Positions 32,164-40,231 of a stretch of DNA of 45,429 bases are shown here, piece by piece. This DNA is from Clostridia bacterium. GTDB lineage: Bacteria > Bacillota > Clostridia > Christensenellales > Borkfalkiaceae. The stretch's first letter is position 1; the number at the start of each line of letters is the position of its first letter. Both the position numbers and the translations under genes were made by a program. Below the pieces are notes generated by a model that was not told the DNA's origin, ran no database searches, and was given only the letters and a program-made list of their open reading frames with translations. Location: the NCBI GenBank assembly GCA_017558105.1, contig JAFYWI010000014.1, forward strand, positions 1 through 45,429. The letters run 5' to 3'.

Positions 32164-33406
32164 TTTAGATTTATTGTGTAAAAATTCAAAAATAGCAAGC
32201 AGAAGTTTAATTAACGTAAATGACGTTACTATTAACAACGTTTTAATTTATTCTGCTAAATTATTAAAAGATAATAGAGAAATTATAAAAAAAGAAAACG
32301 AAAAAGACGTTATTAATGCAAAACAAAACGGAAAATCTGCATCTTTTATAGATAGGCTTTTGTTAACGGATAAGGTTATAGATTCTATTGCCGAAGGGTT
32401 TATACAAGTTTCTAAGTTAGTAGCCCCATTAAATAAAGAAGTTTATTCTTTTTATAACGAATTTCAAGAAATAAGCGTTAAAAAAATTACCGTTCCTTTT
32501 GGTGTTATTGGTATTATTTTTGAAGCAAGGCCAAACGTTACAGCAGATGCGTTTGCGTTATGTTTCAAAACAAAAAATGCCGTTATTTTGCGTGGTGGAA
32601 GTGATGCTATTAACTCTAATATGGCAATAGTGAACGTTATTAAAAGTGCGCTAAAAGAATATGGCATAGATGAAAACGCAGTTTCGTTAATAACAGACAC
32701 TTCAAGGGATGTTGCAAAAGAATTTATGAAAATGAATAAATACTTAGACCTTTTAATTCCAAGGGGTGGCGCTTCTTTAATTAAAACCACCCTACAAGAA
32801 AGCACTATTCCCGTTATTGAAACAGGTACTGGCAACTGCCACGTTTTCGTAGATGAATTTGCTAATATAGATATGGCTGTTAATGTTATTTTTAATGCGA
32901 AAACTCAACGTTATAGCGTTTGTAATGCGTTAGAATCTATTGTAATTCACTCTAAAATTTTAGAAAATGCTTTACCTAAAATTGAAGAAAAGTTGCTAGA
33001 AAAAGAAGTAGAAATTTTTGCAGATGAAAGGGCTATTAAATACTTAAAAAATAAATTACCTGCAACGGAAGAAGATTTTTATACTGAATACGGCTGTGCT
33101 AAAATTTCAGTTAAAGTTGTAGATAGTATTGAAGAAGCAATTGTTCATATTAACGAACACAGCACGGGGCATTCTGAAAGTATTATTACTGAAAATAAAG
33201 AAAATGCAGAAAAATTCTTAAACGAAATAGATTCTTCATGCGTTTACCATAATGCTTCTACAAGATTTTCAGATGGTTTTGTGTTTGGTTTAGGCGCAGA
33301 AATTGGCATAAGTACGCAAAAATTACATGCTCGCGGACCAATGGGGCTAGAAGCCTTAGTAACAACTAAATACGTTGTTAAAGGTGATGGCGCAGTTAGA
33401 AAATAA
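32156..33406 (+). CDS. proA: gamma-glutamyl phosphate reductase
   Basis: The second step of proline synthesis: NADPH reduction of gamma-glutamyl phosphate. The aldehyde-dehydrogenase-fold shows FGVIGIIFEARPNVTADAFA, LRGGSDAINSN, LIPRGGASLI and the catalytic Cys in NAKTQRYSVCNALES. The 416-residue length is normal. The start is ATG 32156 with AAAGGA at 32141-32146; an in-frame upstream ATG (32126) has no site. proB is not in the window, which is unusual for Firmicutes, where proBA is often adjacent. Confidence 0.93.
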   Translation: MFNLDLLCKNSKIASRSLINVNDVTINNVLIYSAKLLKDNREIIKKENEKDVINAKQNGKSASFIDRLLLTDKVIDSIAEGFIQVSKLVAPLNKEVYSFYNEFQEISVKKITVPFGVIGIIFEARPNVTADAFALCFKTKNAVILRGGSDAINSNMAIVNVIKSALKEYGIDENAVSLITDTSRDVAKEFMKMNKYLDLLIPRGGASLIKTTLQESTIPVIETGTGNCHVFVDEFANIDMAVNVIFNAKTQRYSVCNALESIVIHSKILENALPKIEEKLLEKEVEIFADERAIKYLKNKLPATEEDFYTEYGCAKISVKVVDSIEEAIVHINEHSTGHSESIITENKENAEKFLNEIDSSCVYHNASTRFSDGFVFGLGAEIGISTQKLHARGPMGLEALVTTKYVVKGDGAVRK

Positions 33407-33435
33407 TTTATTTTAGTTCAAGGAGCAAATAATTT

Positions 33436-34374
33436 ATGTATTCATTTGGTGTAGATATTGGTGGAATGTCTATAAAAATAGGTTTAGTTGATGAAAACGG
33501 GCATATTTTAGAAAAAAGAGTAATTAAAACAGATACTGACCCAGATTTAGCAATTGAAAATATTGCAAAACAACTTAATGATATTTTAGAAGTTAAAAAC
33601 ATTACTATAAACGAAATAAATGGTATAGGTTTAGGGTGTCCTGGTGCAGTTGACGGTAGTAGTGGCATAATAGATATTTTACCTAATTTAGGTTGGGAAA
33701 ACGTTGAAATTGAAAAGAAGTTAAAAAAATATTTCAACACAAAAATTACCTTTTCTAACGATGCAAACGTAGCAGTTTTAGCAGAAGTAAAATATGGTTG
33801 TGCTAAAAATTATAAAAATGCTTTAATGTTCACTTTAGGTACTGGCGTTGGTGGTGGAATTATAATAGACGGCAAACTTTATGAAGGAAATAAATGTAAA
33901 GGTGCTGAATTAGGGCATATTACACTTGTTTTAGATGGTTTGCCTTGTACTTGTGGAAGAAAGGGCTGTGTGGAAAGGTACGTTTCTGCTACGGCATTAA
34001 TGGAACAAACTAAACTTGCAATGCAAGAAAATAAAAATAGTTTAATGTGGAAACAAGTAAACGGAAATATTAATAACGTTGACGGAAAAACTGCTTTTGA
34101 GTGTTGTAAACAAGGCGACGAAAGTGCTAAATTAGTTGTTAATACTTACGTTAAATATTTAGCCGAAAGCATGATGAACTTATTTAATATTTTTAGACCA
34201 GAAATTTTTATTTTAGGTGGTGGAATAAGTAATCAAGGGCAATATTTATTAGATATGGTTATTGAATATTGCGAAAAGTTTAACTATGGATATTTAGATA
34301 CGCCTAAAGTTAAAATTGCAATAGCAACGTTAGGAAACGATGCAGGTATTATTGGTGCATCTGCATTAGTATAA
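33436..34374 (+). CDS. ROK family sugar kinase (glucokinase-like)
   Basis: This is an ATP-dependent hexokinase of the ROK type. The phosphate-1 motif is FGVDIGGMSIKIGLVD; the substrate/catalytic region has TFSNDANVAVLAE and GTGVGGGIIIDG; the zinc signature is CTCGRKGCVERYVSA (Cys-x-Cys-x4-Cys), preceded by GAELGHI. The length (312) is typical of glucokinase GlcK. Specificity could also be for N-acetylmannosamine or allose. It follows proA by 29 bases with AAGGAG at 33419-33424. Confidence 0.85.
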   Translation: MYSFGVDIGGMSIKIGLVDENGHILEKRVIKTDTDPDLAIENIAKQLNDILEVKNITINEINGIGLGCPGAVDGSSGIIDILPNLGWENVEIEKKLKKYFNTKITFSNDANVAVLAEVKYGCAKNYKNALMFTLGTGVGGGIIIDGKLYEGNKCKGAELGHITLVLDGLPCTCGRKGCVERYVSATALMEQTKLAMQENKNSLMWKQVNGNINNVDGKTAFECCKQGDESAKLVVNTYVKYLAESMMNLFNIFRPEIFILGGGISNQGQYLLDMVIEYCEKFNYGYLDTPKVKIAIATLGNDAGIIGASALV

Positions 34375-34406
34375 TATAATAGTATTATTTAATTTAAAAT
34401 TGAAAG

Positions 34407-34433
34407 ACCTACTAAAATTAGTAGGTTTTTGTT
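34407..34433. terminator. bidirectional terminator between ROK and TetR genes
   Basis: ACCTACTAA pairs with TTAGTAGGT (34418-34426), then TTTTTGTTTTT. It serves the two converging genes; the A run on the left is short. Confidence 0.8.
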
Positions 34434-34434
34434 T

Positions 34435-35034
34435 TTATTTAAATAAATCTATCATCAATTTTGTAACCATTTCTTTCATCATTTCGTAGTTAATATATTC
34501 GTGATTGTCGAAAACGTATTCGTGGGCAAAAGATTGAACTAAATCCATTGCTAAATGCACCTTTTCAATTAACCCTTCTTCGCTAAAACCAATGCTTTTT
34601 AGTTTGCTTGCTAATTTAATGGTTATTTTATCTTCTAAAGTAATAAATTGCATGTTTACCGCTTCGTCGGTATGGGTTAAAGAGTGCAATGCTTCGTGCA
34701 TTTTTGCGTTCTTTTTATGAATTTTAATAACGGCTTCTACAATTTTTGGAACGTAAACGTCTATTTCTAAATAAGACTTAAACGTTTCAAATGTTTTTAA
34801 AATAGGTTCAAAAGCATTTTCAATATAAATATCTAAAACAGAAATTAAAATATCTCTTTTATCTCTAAAATAGCCGTAAACTATACCCGTAGAAACACCT
34901 GCTTTTTTTGCAATTTCTGCCGTATTAGTGCCGTAATAACCCACTTCTGAAAACAGTGTATAACTTGCTTCAATTATTCTTTTTTTCTTTTCTATTGACC
35001 TTTCTTGCTTAGGTTCGCGTATTTTTTTAATCAT
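34435..35034 (-). CDS. TetR family transcriptional regulator
   Basis: N-terminal HTH: IIEASYTLFSEVGYYGTNT, AEIAKKAGVSTGIVYGYFRD (about 20-60), then an all-helical ligand-binding domain. I start at ATG 35034 (MIKKIREPKQ), not 35073, because the palindrome that holds a TATAAT box lies between these two ATGs, and the -10 would place the transcript start at about the ATG. The gene could thus be leaderless. It faces feoAB across a 160-base gap with operator-like repeats. The ligand is unknown. Confidence 0.85.
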   Translation of the reverse strand: MIKKIREPKQERSIEKKKRIIEASYTLFSEVGYYGTNTAEIAKKAGVSTGIVYGYFRDKRDILISVLDIYIENAFEPILKTFETFKSYLEIDVYVPKIVEAVIKIHKKNAKMHEALHSLTHTDEAVNMQFITLEDKITIKLASKLKSIGFSEEGLIEKVHLAMDLVQSFAHEYVFDNHEYINYEMMKEMVTKLMIDLFK

Positions 35035-35036
35035 AT

Positions 35037-35054
35037 TTACATTATATAATGTAA
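35037..35054. promoter_or_regulatory. perfect 18-bp palindrome, likely TetR operator
   Basis: TTACATTATATAATGTAA is a perfect palindrome right before the TetR start codon. It contains TATAAT on both strands; on the minus strand TTGCTT lies 17 bases further up (35069-35064), so the palindrome probably covers the tetR -10 box. That fits autorepression. Confidence 0.6.
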
Positions 35055-35087
35055 TAGAATAAAAAGCAAGCATATTTTTTTGAAAAA

Positions 35088-35105
35088 TGTGAAAAAAGTT
35101 TCACA
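35088..35105. promoter_or_regulatory. inverted repeat upstream of the feo promoter
   Basis: TGTGAAA-AAAG-TTTCACA ends six bases before the feoA -35 box. A related repeat TGAAA-CAAA-TTTCA (35156-35169, with flanking bases aTGAAA and TTTCAct) lies after the -10. The pair brackets the promoter as a repressor would need. The binding protein is not known. Confidence 0.5.
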
Positions 35106-35111
35106 ATTTTG

Positions 35112-35141
35112 TTGACATAATAAATTTTATCGTGTTATAAT
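35112..35141 (+). promoter_or_regulatory. promoter for feoAB
   Basis: TTGACA (35112-35117), 18-base spacer, TATAAT (35136-35141) with TGT extension (35133-35135). Confidence 0.88.
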
Positions 35142-35155
35142 TTTAACGAAAAATA

Positions 35156-35169
35156 TGAAACAAATTTCA
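35156..35169. promoter_or_regulatory. second inverted repeat, downstream of the feo -10
   Basis: TGAAACAAATTTCA at about +8 to +21 of the expected transcript. It shares the GAAA-N4-TTTC core with the repeat at 35088-35105. Confidence 0.4.
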
Positions 35170-35195
35170 CTTTTTGAAAATTTTAGGAGGCAACA

Positions 35196-35441
35196 ATGAA
35201 AAAGAAAGAAATTACTTTAGATGAGTTTCGTATTGGCGACAAAGGCTTTGTTTTAAATGTCCTTGGCGAAAAAAGGGTAAAAAGGCGTTTGTTTGATATG
35301 GGAATTACACCTGGTATTGAAATATATTTAAGAAAAAAAGCACCTTTGGGTGACCCTATTGAAATTACTTTAAGGGGGTATGAATTAACTCTTCGTAAAG
35401 ATGAAGCGAAAAATGTAATTATGGAGGTTAATAATGATTAG
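35196..35441 (+). CDS. feoA: ferrous iron transport protein FeoA
   Basis: This small SH3-like protein is needed for FeoB-driven Fe(II) uptake. ITLDEFRIGDKGFVLNVLGE, KRRLFDMGITPGIEIYLRKK and APLGDPIEITLRGYELTLRKDEA are typical. The length is 81. GGAGG at 35185-35189 precedes the ATG. It overlaps feoB by 8 bases. Confidence 0.93.
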   Translation: MKKKEITLDEFRIGDKGFVLNVLGEKRVKRRLFDMGITPGIEIYLRKKAPLGDPIEITLRGYELTLRKDEAKNVIMEVNND

Positions 35442-37731
35442 GTTTGCTTTAGCAGGTAACCCAAATAGTGGCAAAACCACATTATTTAACGGGCTAACGG
35501 GCTCAACGGCACACGTTGGCAACTGGCCGGGGGTAACCGTAGATAAAAAAGAAGGCGTTTACAAAAAGTTAAACGAACCTATACAAATTATAGATTTACC
35601 TGGTATATATTCATTATCGCCATATACTCCAGAAGAAGTTGTAGCCAGAAATTACATATTAGATGAACAGCCAGATTGCGTTATTAATATTGTAGACGCT
35701 ACTAATTTAGAAAGAAATTTATATTTAACAACGCAAATAATGGAAATAGACGTTCCTATGGTAATCGCTCTAAACATGATGGACGAAGTTGAAAAAGAAG
35801 GGGACGTTATTTATGAAAAATATTTAGAGTTAGAATTAGGTGTTCCTGTAGTTAAAATATCTGCCCTAAAAGAACAGGGGTTAGACGAGTTAATGGAAAG
35901 AGCATATAACTCTTACAAAAAAGACAGAAGCGGGGTAACTGTACTAAAAGAAACTTCGTTAAACCATTTAATTAACGACGTTAAAATTGCCCTAAAAGGT
36001 CAAAAAGTTCTTAACCCGTTGTTCCACGCAGTTAAACTTGTTGAAAGCGATGAATTAGAAGTTTCTATGCATAATAACATTGTTGCTATGGTAGAAGAAT
36101 TCAAAAATACTCATCAAGACTCTACTTTTGGCACGGACTTTGAAGCGCTTGTTGCAGACGGAAGATATAAGTATATATGTAAGCATTTTTCACCTGCAAT
36201 TAAGAAAAAGAATAAAGATAAGTTTAAAGAAACTAAATCTAATAAAGCAGATAAAATTTTAACCCATAAAATTTGGGGTATTCCAATATTTATTTTAGTT
36301 TTATTTTCTATTTTTCACTTAACTTTTGCAGAAGACTTTTTATATTTAGGCTCAATTTTTAATCTACCAAGTTTAGAAGATTTAGGTTTAGTAAATGAAC
36401 ACGGACCAATAAATTTTGGTGTTAAATTACTTTCTTGTATATATGACGGCGCAATATTTTCGCCCGGTTGTATAATAAATAATTTATGGAACGAAGTTAT
36501 TATTGGCGAAATATTTGGTGCATTACAAACTTTAATAGAAAATAGTGGGCTATCTTATTGGGCAGTAGGGCTATTAAATAATGGTATTATAGACGGAATT
36601 TGTGGCGTACTTTCTTTCTTGCCTTGGATTTTAGTTTTATTTATGTTGTTCTCTATTTTAGAAGACAGTGGCTATATGGCAAGAATTGCCTTTATTTTAG
36701 ATAAATTGTTTAGAAAATTTGGGCTTTCTGGCAGAGCGTTTTTACCTATGATAATGGGTTTTGGATGTTCTGTTCCTGCAATGATAAACACAAGAACTTT
36801 AGCAGATAGTAAAGAAAAAATTGCAACAATTAGGGTTATTCCTTTCTTCTCTTGTGGTGCAAAATTACCAATTTTAACTGCTATTTCAGGTGCTATAGTT
36901 GCTGGTGGTGTTGGTAATGCAGATATTATTACTTTTGGTATGTATTTACTTGGTATTACTTGTGCAATAATTTCTGTATTGTTTATGAGAAGTACAACAT
37001 TAAAAGGCGAAACTCCACCATTTATTATGGAATTACCAACTTATCGTTTGCCAAGGTTTAAGAATTTAATGCTTCATTTATGGGATAAGGCAAAACACTT
37101 TATAGAAAAAGCATTTACTATTATTTTGGCATCAACTATTGTTATTTGGGTGTTAACTCACTTTAATTTCGGTTGGTCTTTTTTGGGCGATGACAAAATT
37201 AATAATTCTATTTTAGCAAATATAGGCAAGTTAGTTCAACCTATATTTACACCGTTAGGTTTTGGTAGCCAACTAGGTGAATTTGGCTGGGTCTTTATTG
37301 TTGCTGCGGTAGTAGGACTTATTGCTAAAGAAAACGTTATTACAACTTTCTCTACTTTAGCAACGTGTGTTATAGCAATACTCTCTTTAGAGATTGGTGG
37401 TTTAGACTATATGGCAGAAGACGGCATAGACGCTGTTAGGGTTATGATAATGGCAACTAATATTTCCGTGCCGGCACTAATTTCTTTTATAGCGTTTAAT
37501 ATGACAACTATTCCTTGTTTTGCTGCCGTTGCAACGGCAAGGGCAGAGTTAAACGAAAAGAACACGTTTAGTGGAACGCTTTTGTTTTGGATATTTGCAT
37601 CTTACGTAATTGCTTCAGTAATATATACCGTTGGCACTTGGTGGTGGACGTTGTTTATATGGCTTGCAGTATTTGCTATTGTTGGAGTAATAATTAAATT
37701 AAGAAATAAAAGCTTAAAAAAGGAAAATTAA
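35434..37731 (+). CDS. feoB: ferrous iron transporter FeoB
   Basis: This 765-residue membrane transporter has an N-terminal G domain: G1 GNPNSGKT (8-15), G3 DLPG near 53, G4 NMMD near 114, then a GDI helical domain. The membrane part begins near residue 275, with two Gate-like stretches (RAFLPMIMGFGCSVPAMINT, FFSCGAKLPI) and a C-terminal core. It imports Fe(II). The 765 length is normal for the Gram-positive form. feoA is coupled in front and a small Cys-rich peptide starts at the next base after its stop. Confidence 0.95.
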   Translation: MIRFALAGNPNSGKTTLFNGLTGSTAHVGNWPGVTVDKKEGVYKKLNEPIQIIDLPGIYSLSPYTPEEVVARNYILDEQPDCVINIVDATNLERNLYLTTQIMEIDVPMVIALNMMDEVEKEGDVIYEKYLELELGVPVVKISALKEQGLDELMERAYNSYKKDRSGVTVLKETSLNHLINDVKIALKGQKVLNPLFHAVKLVESDELEVSMHNNIVAMVEEFKNTHQDSTFGTDFEALVADGRYKYICKHFSPAIKKKNKDKFKETKSNKADKILTHKIWGIPIFILVLFSIFHLTFAEDFLYLGSIFNLPSLEDLGLVNEHGPINFGVKLLSCIYDGAIFSPGCIINNLWNEVIIGEIFGALQTLIENSGLSYWAVGLLNNGIIDGICGVLSFLPWILVLFMLFSILEDSGYMARIAFILDKLFRKFGLSGRAFLPMIMGFGCSVPAMINTRTLADSKEKIATIRVIPFFSCGAKLPILTAISGAIVAGGVGNADIITFGMYLLGITCAIISVLFMRSTTLKGETPPFIMELPTYRLPRFKNLMLHLWDKAKHFIEKAFTIILASTIVIWVLTHFNFGWSFLGDDKINNSILANIGKLVQPIFTPLGFGSQLGEFGWVFIVAAVVGLIAKENVITTFSTLATCVIAILSLEIGGLDYMAEDGIDAVRVMIMATNISVPALISFIAFNMTTIPCFAAVATARAELNEKNTFSGTLLFWIFASYVIASVIYTVGTWWWTLFIWLAVFAIVGVIIKLRNKSLKKEN

Positions 37732-37905
37732 ATGGGTATTGGTGAAATTTTAGTTATAATAAGCGTATCAATATTTGTTGTTGCTGTTATAACTATATCT
37801 ATAATAAATAAAAAGAAAGGCAAGTGTAGTTGTGGTTGTAGCGACTGCAGTAGTTGTTCTATTTGTAATAAAAATAAAGAAAAAAATAAAGGCACACTTA
37901 AATAA
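37732..37905 (+). CDS. FeoB-associated Cys-rich membrane protein
   Basis: This 57-residue peptide has one membrane helix (about 6-25) and then six Cys in CSCGCSDCSSCSIC (32-45) and a Lys-rich tail. This is the form of FeoB_associated (Pfam PF12669) proteins that follow feoB in Firmicutes. It may hold Fe(II) or act as a FeoC-like accessory part. It starts directly after the feoB stop, with AAGGAA inside the end of feoB. The stop codon lies within the loop of the terminator hairpin. Confidence 0.88.
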   Translation: MGIGEILVIISVSIFVVAVITISIINKKKGKCSCGCSDCSSCSICNKNKEKNKGTLK

Positions 37906-37916
37906 GTGTGCTTTTT
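37892..37916 (+). terminator. terminator after the feo operon
   Basis: GCACACTT (37892-37899) pairs with AAGTGTGC (37904-37911), then TTTTT. The stop codon of the Cys-rich peptide lies in it. Confidence 0.88.
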
Positions 37917-37923
37917 GCATAAC

Positions 37924-37948
37924 AAAAACCCCACGTTTAACGTGGGGA
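37924..37948 (-). terminator. terminator after the YjbQ gene
   Basis: On the minus strand CCCCACG pairs with CGTGGGG, then TTTTTG. It ends the TIM-like/YjbQ transcript. Confidence 0.85.
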
Positions 37949-37969
37949 TATTTATTTTATTATATTTAA

Positions 37970-38464
37970 TTATTCGCCAATAACCATTATTTGAACTGTT
38001 CTTGTTCTGCCACGAGTTTTATCCCAGTCTATAAAATAAATAAAGCCAAATTCGCCTAAATCTATTTCGCCATCATCTATAACTGCAGTTACGTTTCTGC
38101 CAATTATAGAAGAAATTAAATGCGCTTCGGTATTGTGGCAACCCCTAGCATCTTCGCCGTGTTCTTCGGCAAATTTTAACGCCTTAGGGCCTGGGTGTAG
38201 ATAAATGCCTTCTCTAGTATAAGAAGGGCAAATTTTTTCAAAAACGTCTACTAAATCTTGTTGCAAAGTTTCTCTGCCCGTCATAGACATATCAAACGCG
38301 CACTCTTGAGTAATAACAGAGCAAGTTGTGTGGTGAGAATACACTACTACAATACCATTTTTAATGCCAGAGTTTTTAACCGTTTCTTTAACTTGTGCCG
38401 TAACGTTGTGAAAAGTTACTTCTTTGTGGTTAGATTCAACCTTAATTTTATTTTTAAAAATCAT
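37970..38464 (-). CDS. YjbQ family protein (UPF0047)
   Basis: Conserved motifs: YSHHTTCSVITQE, MTGRETLQQDL, RGCHNTEAHLISSIIGRNV and RTRTVQIMVIGE. YjbQ proteins can make thiamine phosphate in vitro as a weak secondary activity, but the true role is unsettled. At 164 residues it is longer than E. coli YjbQ (138), with extra sequence between about 80 and 108 (CPSYTREGIYLHPGPK). It is in one transcript with the TIM-like isomerase and divergent to a DeoR-regulated sugar operon, so a sugar-phosphate role is a fair inference. An AGGAGA-like site precedes it. Confidence 0.85.
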   Translation of the reverse strand: MIFKNKIKVESNHKEVTFHNVTAQVKETVKNSGIKNGIVVVYSHHTTCSVITQECAFDMSMTGRETLQQDLVDVFEKICPSYTREGIYLHPGPKALKFAEEHGEDARGCHNTEAHLISSIIGRNVTAVIDDGEIDLGEFGFIYFIDWDKTRGRTRTVQIMVIGE

Positions 38465-38495
38465 AATAATTCTCCGTTTATATAAAATTAATTAA

Positions 38496-39203
38496 TTATT
38501 TATTTATTTTTTCTAAATCGTCTTTTGCTTGTTTTGTTGCCTTAATCATTTCTTCCATAACGGCAATAGGGTCTTTTGCGTTACAAATACCAGAAGCAGC
38601 ACCTGCGCCTTCGCTACCAGCCATAATAAAATCGTAAACTTGTTTACCCGTTGTAATGCCTGCCGCTTGTTCAACGAAAATGTTAGGATTAATAGATTTT
38701 ATTGCATCAATCGTATTTTTTACAAAACCCATGTCGCTAACTTTACCATCGCCACCACCAATAAGTTCAGAAGGTTCTGGGTTAATAATATCTGGGTTAA
38801 GGTGAGCAAGCGCTTGGGCTTCTGCAGTAGTATCTGCGCAAGCAAAAACAATAAAGTCCATTTCTCTTGCACGTTTAATAGTTTCTTTCATTTGTGGTAA
38901 AGACATTGGCTTTTCGCAGTGGTTAATAACTACACCGTGAGCGCCTGCAGCCTTAAGACTTTCAGGTAAAACTGCCGCCATACCTCTGCCAGGGTATAAA
39001 GTATCCATATATGGTGCAATTATAATAAGGTTTTTAGTGTTTTCTGCAACCCTTCTTATATCTGCATAAGGGGTAGTCATTAAAACGTCTATATCGTATT
39101 TTTCTGCCATTTTGTCGGCAGCAATTGCTAATTTTAATACGTCGTCACCATAAATATAATTTTTAGTTCCTATTTCAAAAAAAGGTGTTCTAATTTTTTT
39201 CAT
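38496..39203 (-). CDS. triose-phosphate-isomerase-like enzyme, archaeal-type
   Basis: This 235-residue TIM barrel has all catalytic elements: Lys in EIGTKNYIYG (TPI NxK), His in VINHCEKPM (TPI NHSE), and Glu in NPEPSELIGGG (EPPELIGTG). It ends with GAGI-like AAGITTGKQV and SGICNAKDP. It resembles archaeal TpiA and the bacterial isomerases that act on tetrulose phosphates (EryH/LerI, L-erythrulose-1-P). In a cluster with kinase and sugar isomerase, a role on a ketose phosphate is more likely than glycolysis. It starts the minus-strand transcript. Confidence 0.8.
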   Translation of the reverse strand: MKKIRTPFFEIGTKNYIYGDDVLKLAIAADKMAEKYDIDVLMTTPYADIRRVAENTKNLIIIAPYMDTLYPGRGMAAVLPESLKAAGAHGVVINHCEKPMSLPQMKETIKRAREMDFIVFACADTTAEAQALAHLNPDIINPEPSELIGGGDGKVSDMGFVKNTIDAIKSINPNIFVEQAAGITTGKQVYDFIMAGSEGAGAASGICNAKDPIAVMEEMIKATKQAKDDLEKINK

Positions 39204-39234
39204 ATTACACTCCTATAAAATTATAAGTAAGTTT

Positions 39235-39264
39235 ATAATAGTTGTTTATTATTGTTTTTGTCAA
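39235..39264 (-). promoter_or_regulatory. promoter for the TIM-like/YjbQ unit
   Basis: On the minus strand TTGACA (39264-39259), 18-base spacer, TATTAT (39240-39235). It is divergent to the deoR promoter. Confidence 0.65.
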
Positions 39265-39289
39265 ATATTATTATAATAAATATAAAATA

Positions 39290-39319
39290 ATGAGCGATAT
39301 TATTGACAAAATGAGCGAT
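39290..39319 (+). promoter_or_regulatory. DeoR operator: two direct repeats
   Basis: ATGAGCGAT occurs at 39290-39298 and 39311-39319, 21 bases apart (two helix turns). The second copy lies in the spacer of the deoR promoter. A further ATGAGCGA is at 40153-40160 before the catabolic operon. Direct repeats on one DNA face are usual for DeoR/GlpR proteins. Confidence 0.65.
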
Positions 39320-39331
39320 TTATACTATAAT
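39303..39331 (+). promoter_or_regulatory. consensus promoter for deoR
   Basis: TTGACA (39303-39308), 17-base spacer, TATAAT (39326-39331). The operator repeat ATGAGCGAT occupies the spacer. Confidence 0.88.
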
Positions 39332-39364
39332 TATAAAAAACACTCAAAAACAAAGGTGGTATTT

Positions 39365-40153
39365 ATGAAAAAGGTTAAAAAAACCGAAGCAAATGAAAGA
39401 ATTTTATTAAAAGAACTTCAACTTAACGGGTGCGTTACCTTGCAAGAAGCAATAGAAAAGTTTAATATTAGCGAAGCCACTGCCAGAAGATTGTTTTCAA
39501 GGTTAGAAGAAAAGGGGTTAGGCATACGTTCTCACGGGAAAATAAGTCTTCCAGATAGTACTTATAATTTTTATCGTTACGAAGCGAGTGAAGAACTTTA
39601 CGTTAAAGAAAAAAGGCAAATTGCCAACGAGGCAATTAAATTAATTAAAAGTGGCGACGTTTTGTTTTTAGATTCTGGAACAACCGTGTGTTTATTTAGT
39701 ATGGCTCTTGCAGAGAGCATAAGAAACAATAATTTACACAATATTAAGGTTTTTACTAATTCTTATATGATTATTAACATATTAAACGGCATAGCAGAAG
39801 TTATTTTAGTTGGTGGCACTTATAGACCTAACAGAAAAGACTTTTGTGGTTATATGGCAGAAAAGGCTATGAAAGACTGCCACTTTGATAAATGCATTTT
39901 AGGTACTGATGGTTATAATTCTATTTCTGGGTTTACTACTACTGACTTTGAATCTGCAAAAATTTGCGAAACTGCCATAGAGCATTCTAATATTTCTATA
40001 ATATTAATGGATTCTCATAAATATAAAAAAGCAAACGTAGTAAGTTTTTCTAAAGGAGAAAATATTTCGATAGTAATTACCGATAATAAAATAGAAGAAG
40101 AGGGTATAAAAGCATTTAAGCGTGCTGGAATTAACCTAAAAGTAATTAAATAA
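39365..40153 (+). CDS. DeoR/GlpR family transcriptional regulator
   Basis: This 262-residue repressor has an N-terminal winged HTH (ERILLKELQLNGCVTLQEAI, FNISEATARRLFSRLEEKG) and a sugar-phosphate-sensing domain with FLDSGTTVCLFSM and VLVGGTYRPNRKDFCGYMAE. I use ATG 39365 with GGTGG at 39354-39358; the longer frame would cover the promoter. It lies between two gene sets that carry its likely operator and so should control both. Its effector is probably the phosphorylated product of the cluster's kinase. Confidence 0.88.
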   Translation: MKKVKKTEANERILLKELQLNGCVTLQEAIEKFNISEATARRLFSRLEEKGLGIRSHGKISLPDSTYNFYRYEASEELYVKEKRQIANEAIKLIKSGDVLFLDSGTTVCLFSMALAESIRNNNLHNIKVFTNSYMIINILNGIAEVILVGGTYRPNRKDFCGYMAEKAMKDCHFDKCILGTDGYNSISGFTTTDFESAKICETAIEHSNISIILMDSHKYKKANVVSFSKGENISIVITDNKIEEEGIKAFKRAGINLKVIK

Positions 40154-40204
40154 TGAGCGAAGCACTCAAAATTACTTGACTTAAAAAAACAGTAGTGATA
40201 AAAT
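40152..40204 (+). promoter_or_regulatory. operator and promoter of the amidohydrolase-isomerase-kinase operon
   Basis: ATGAGCGA AG CACTCA (40153-40168) is an imperfect inverted form of the deoR repeat (TGAGCG opposite CACTCA). Eight bases later come TTGACT (40176-40181), a 17-base spacer, and TAAAAT (40199-40204) with TGA extension. It supports separate DeoR-controlled transcription of the three catabolic genes. Confidence 0.65.
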
Positions 40205-40231
40205 TTAAAAAAATAGTAAATGGAGATAACT

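Noticed and set aside
39242-39364. 41-residue N-terminal extension of DeoR
   Set aside because: It would span the operator repeats and the consensus promoter; GGTGG before ATG 39365 sets the start.
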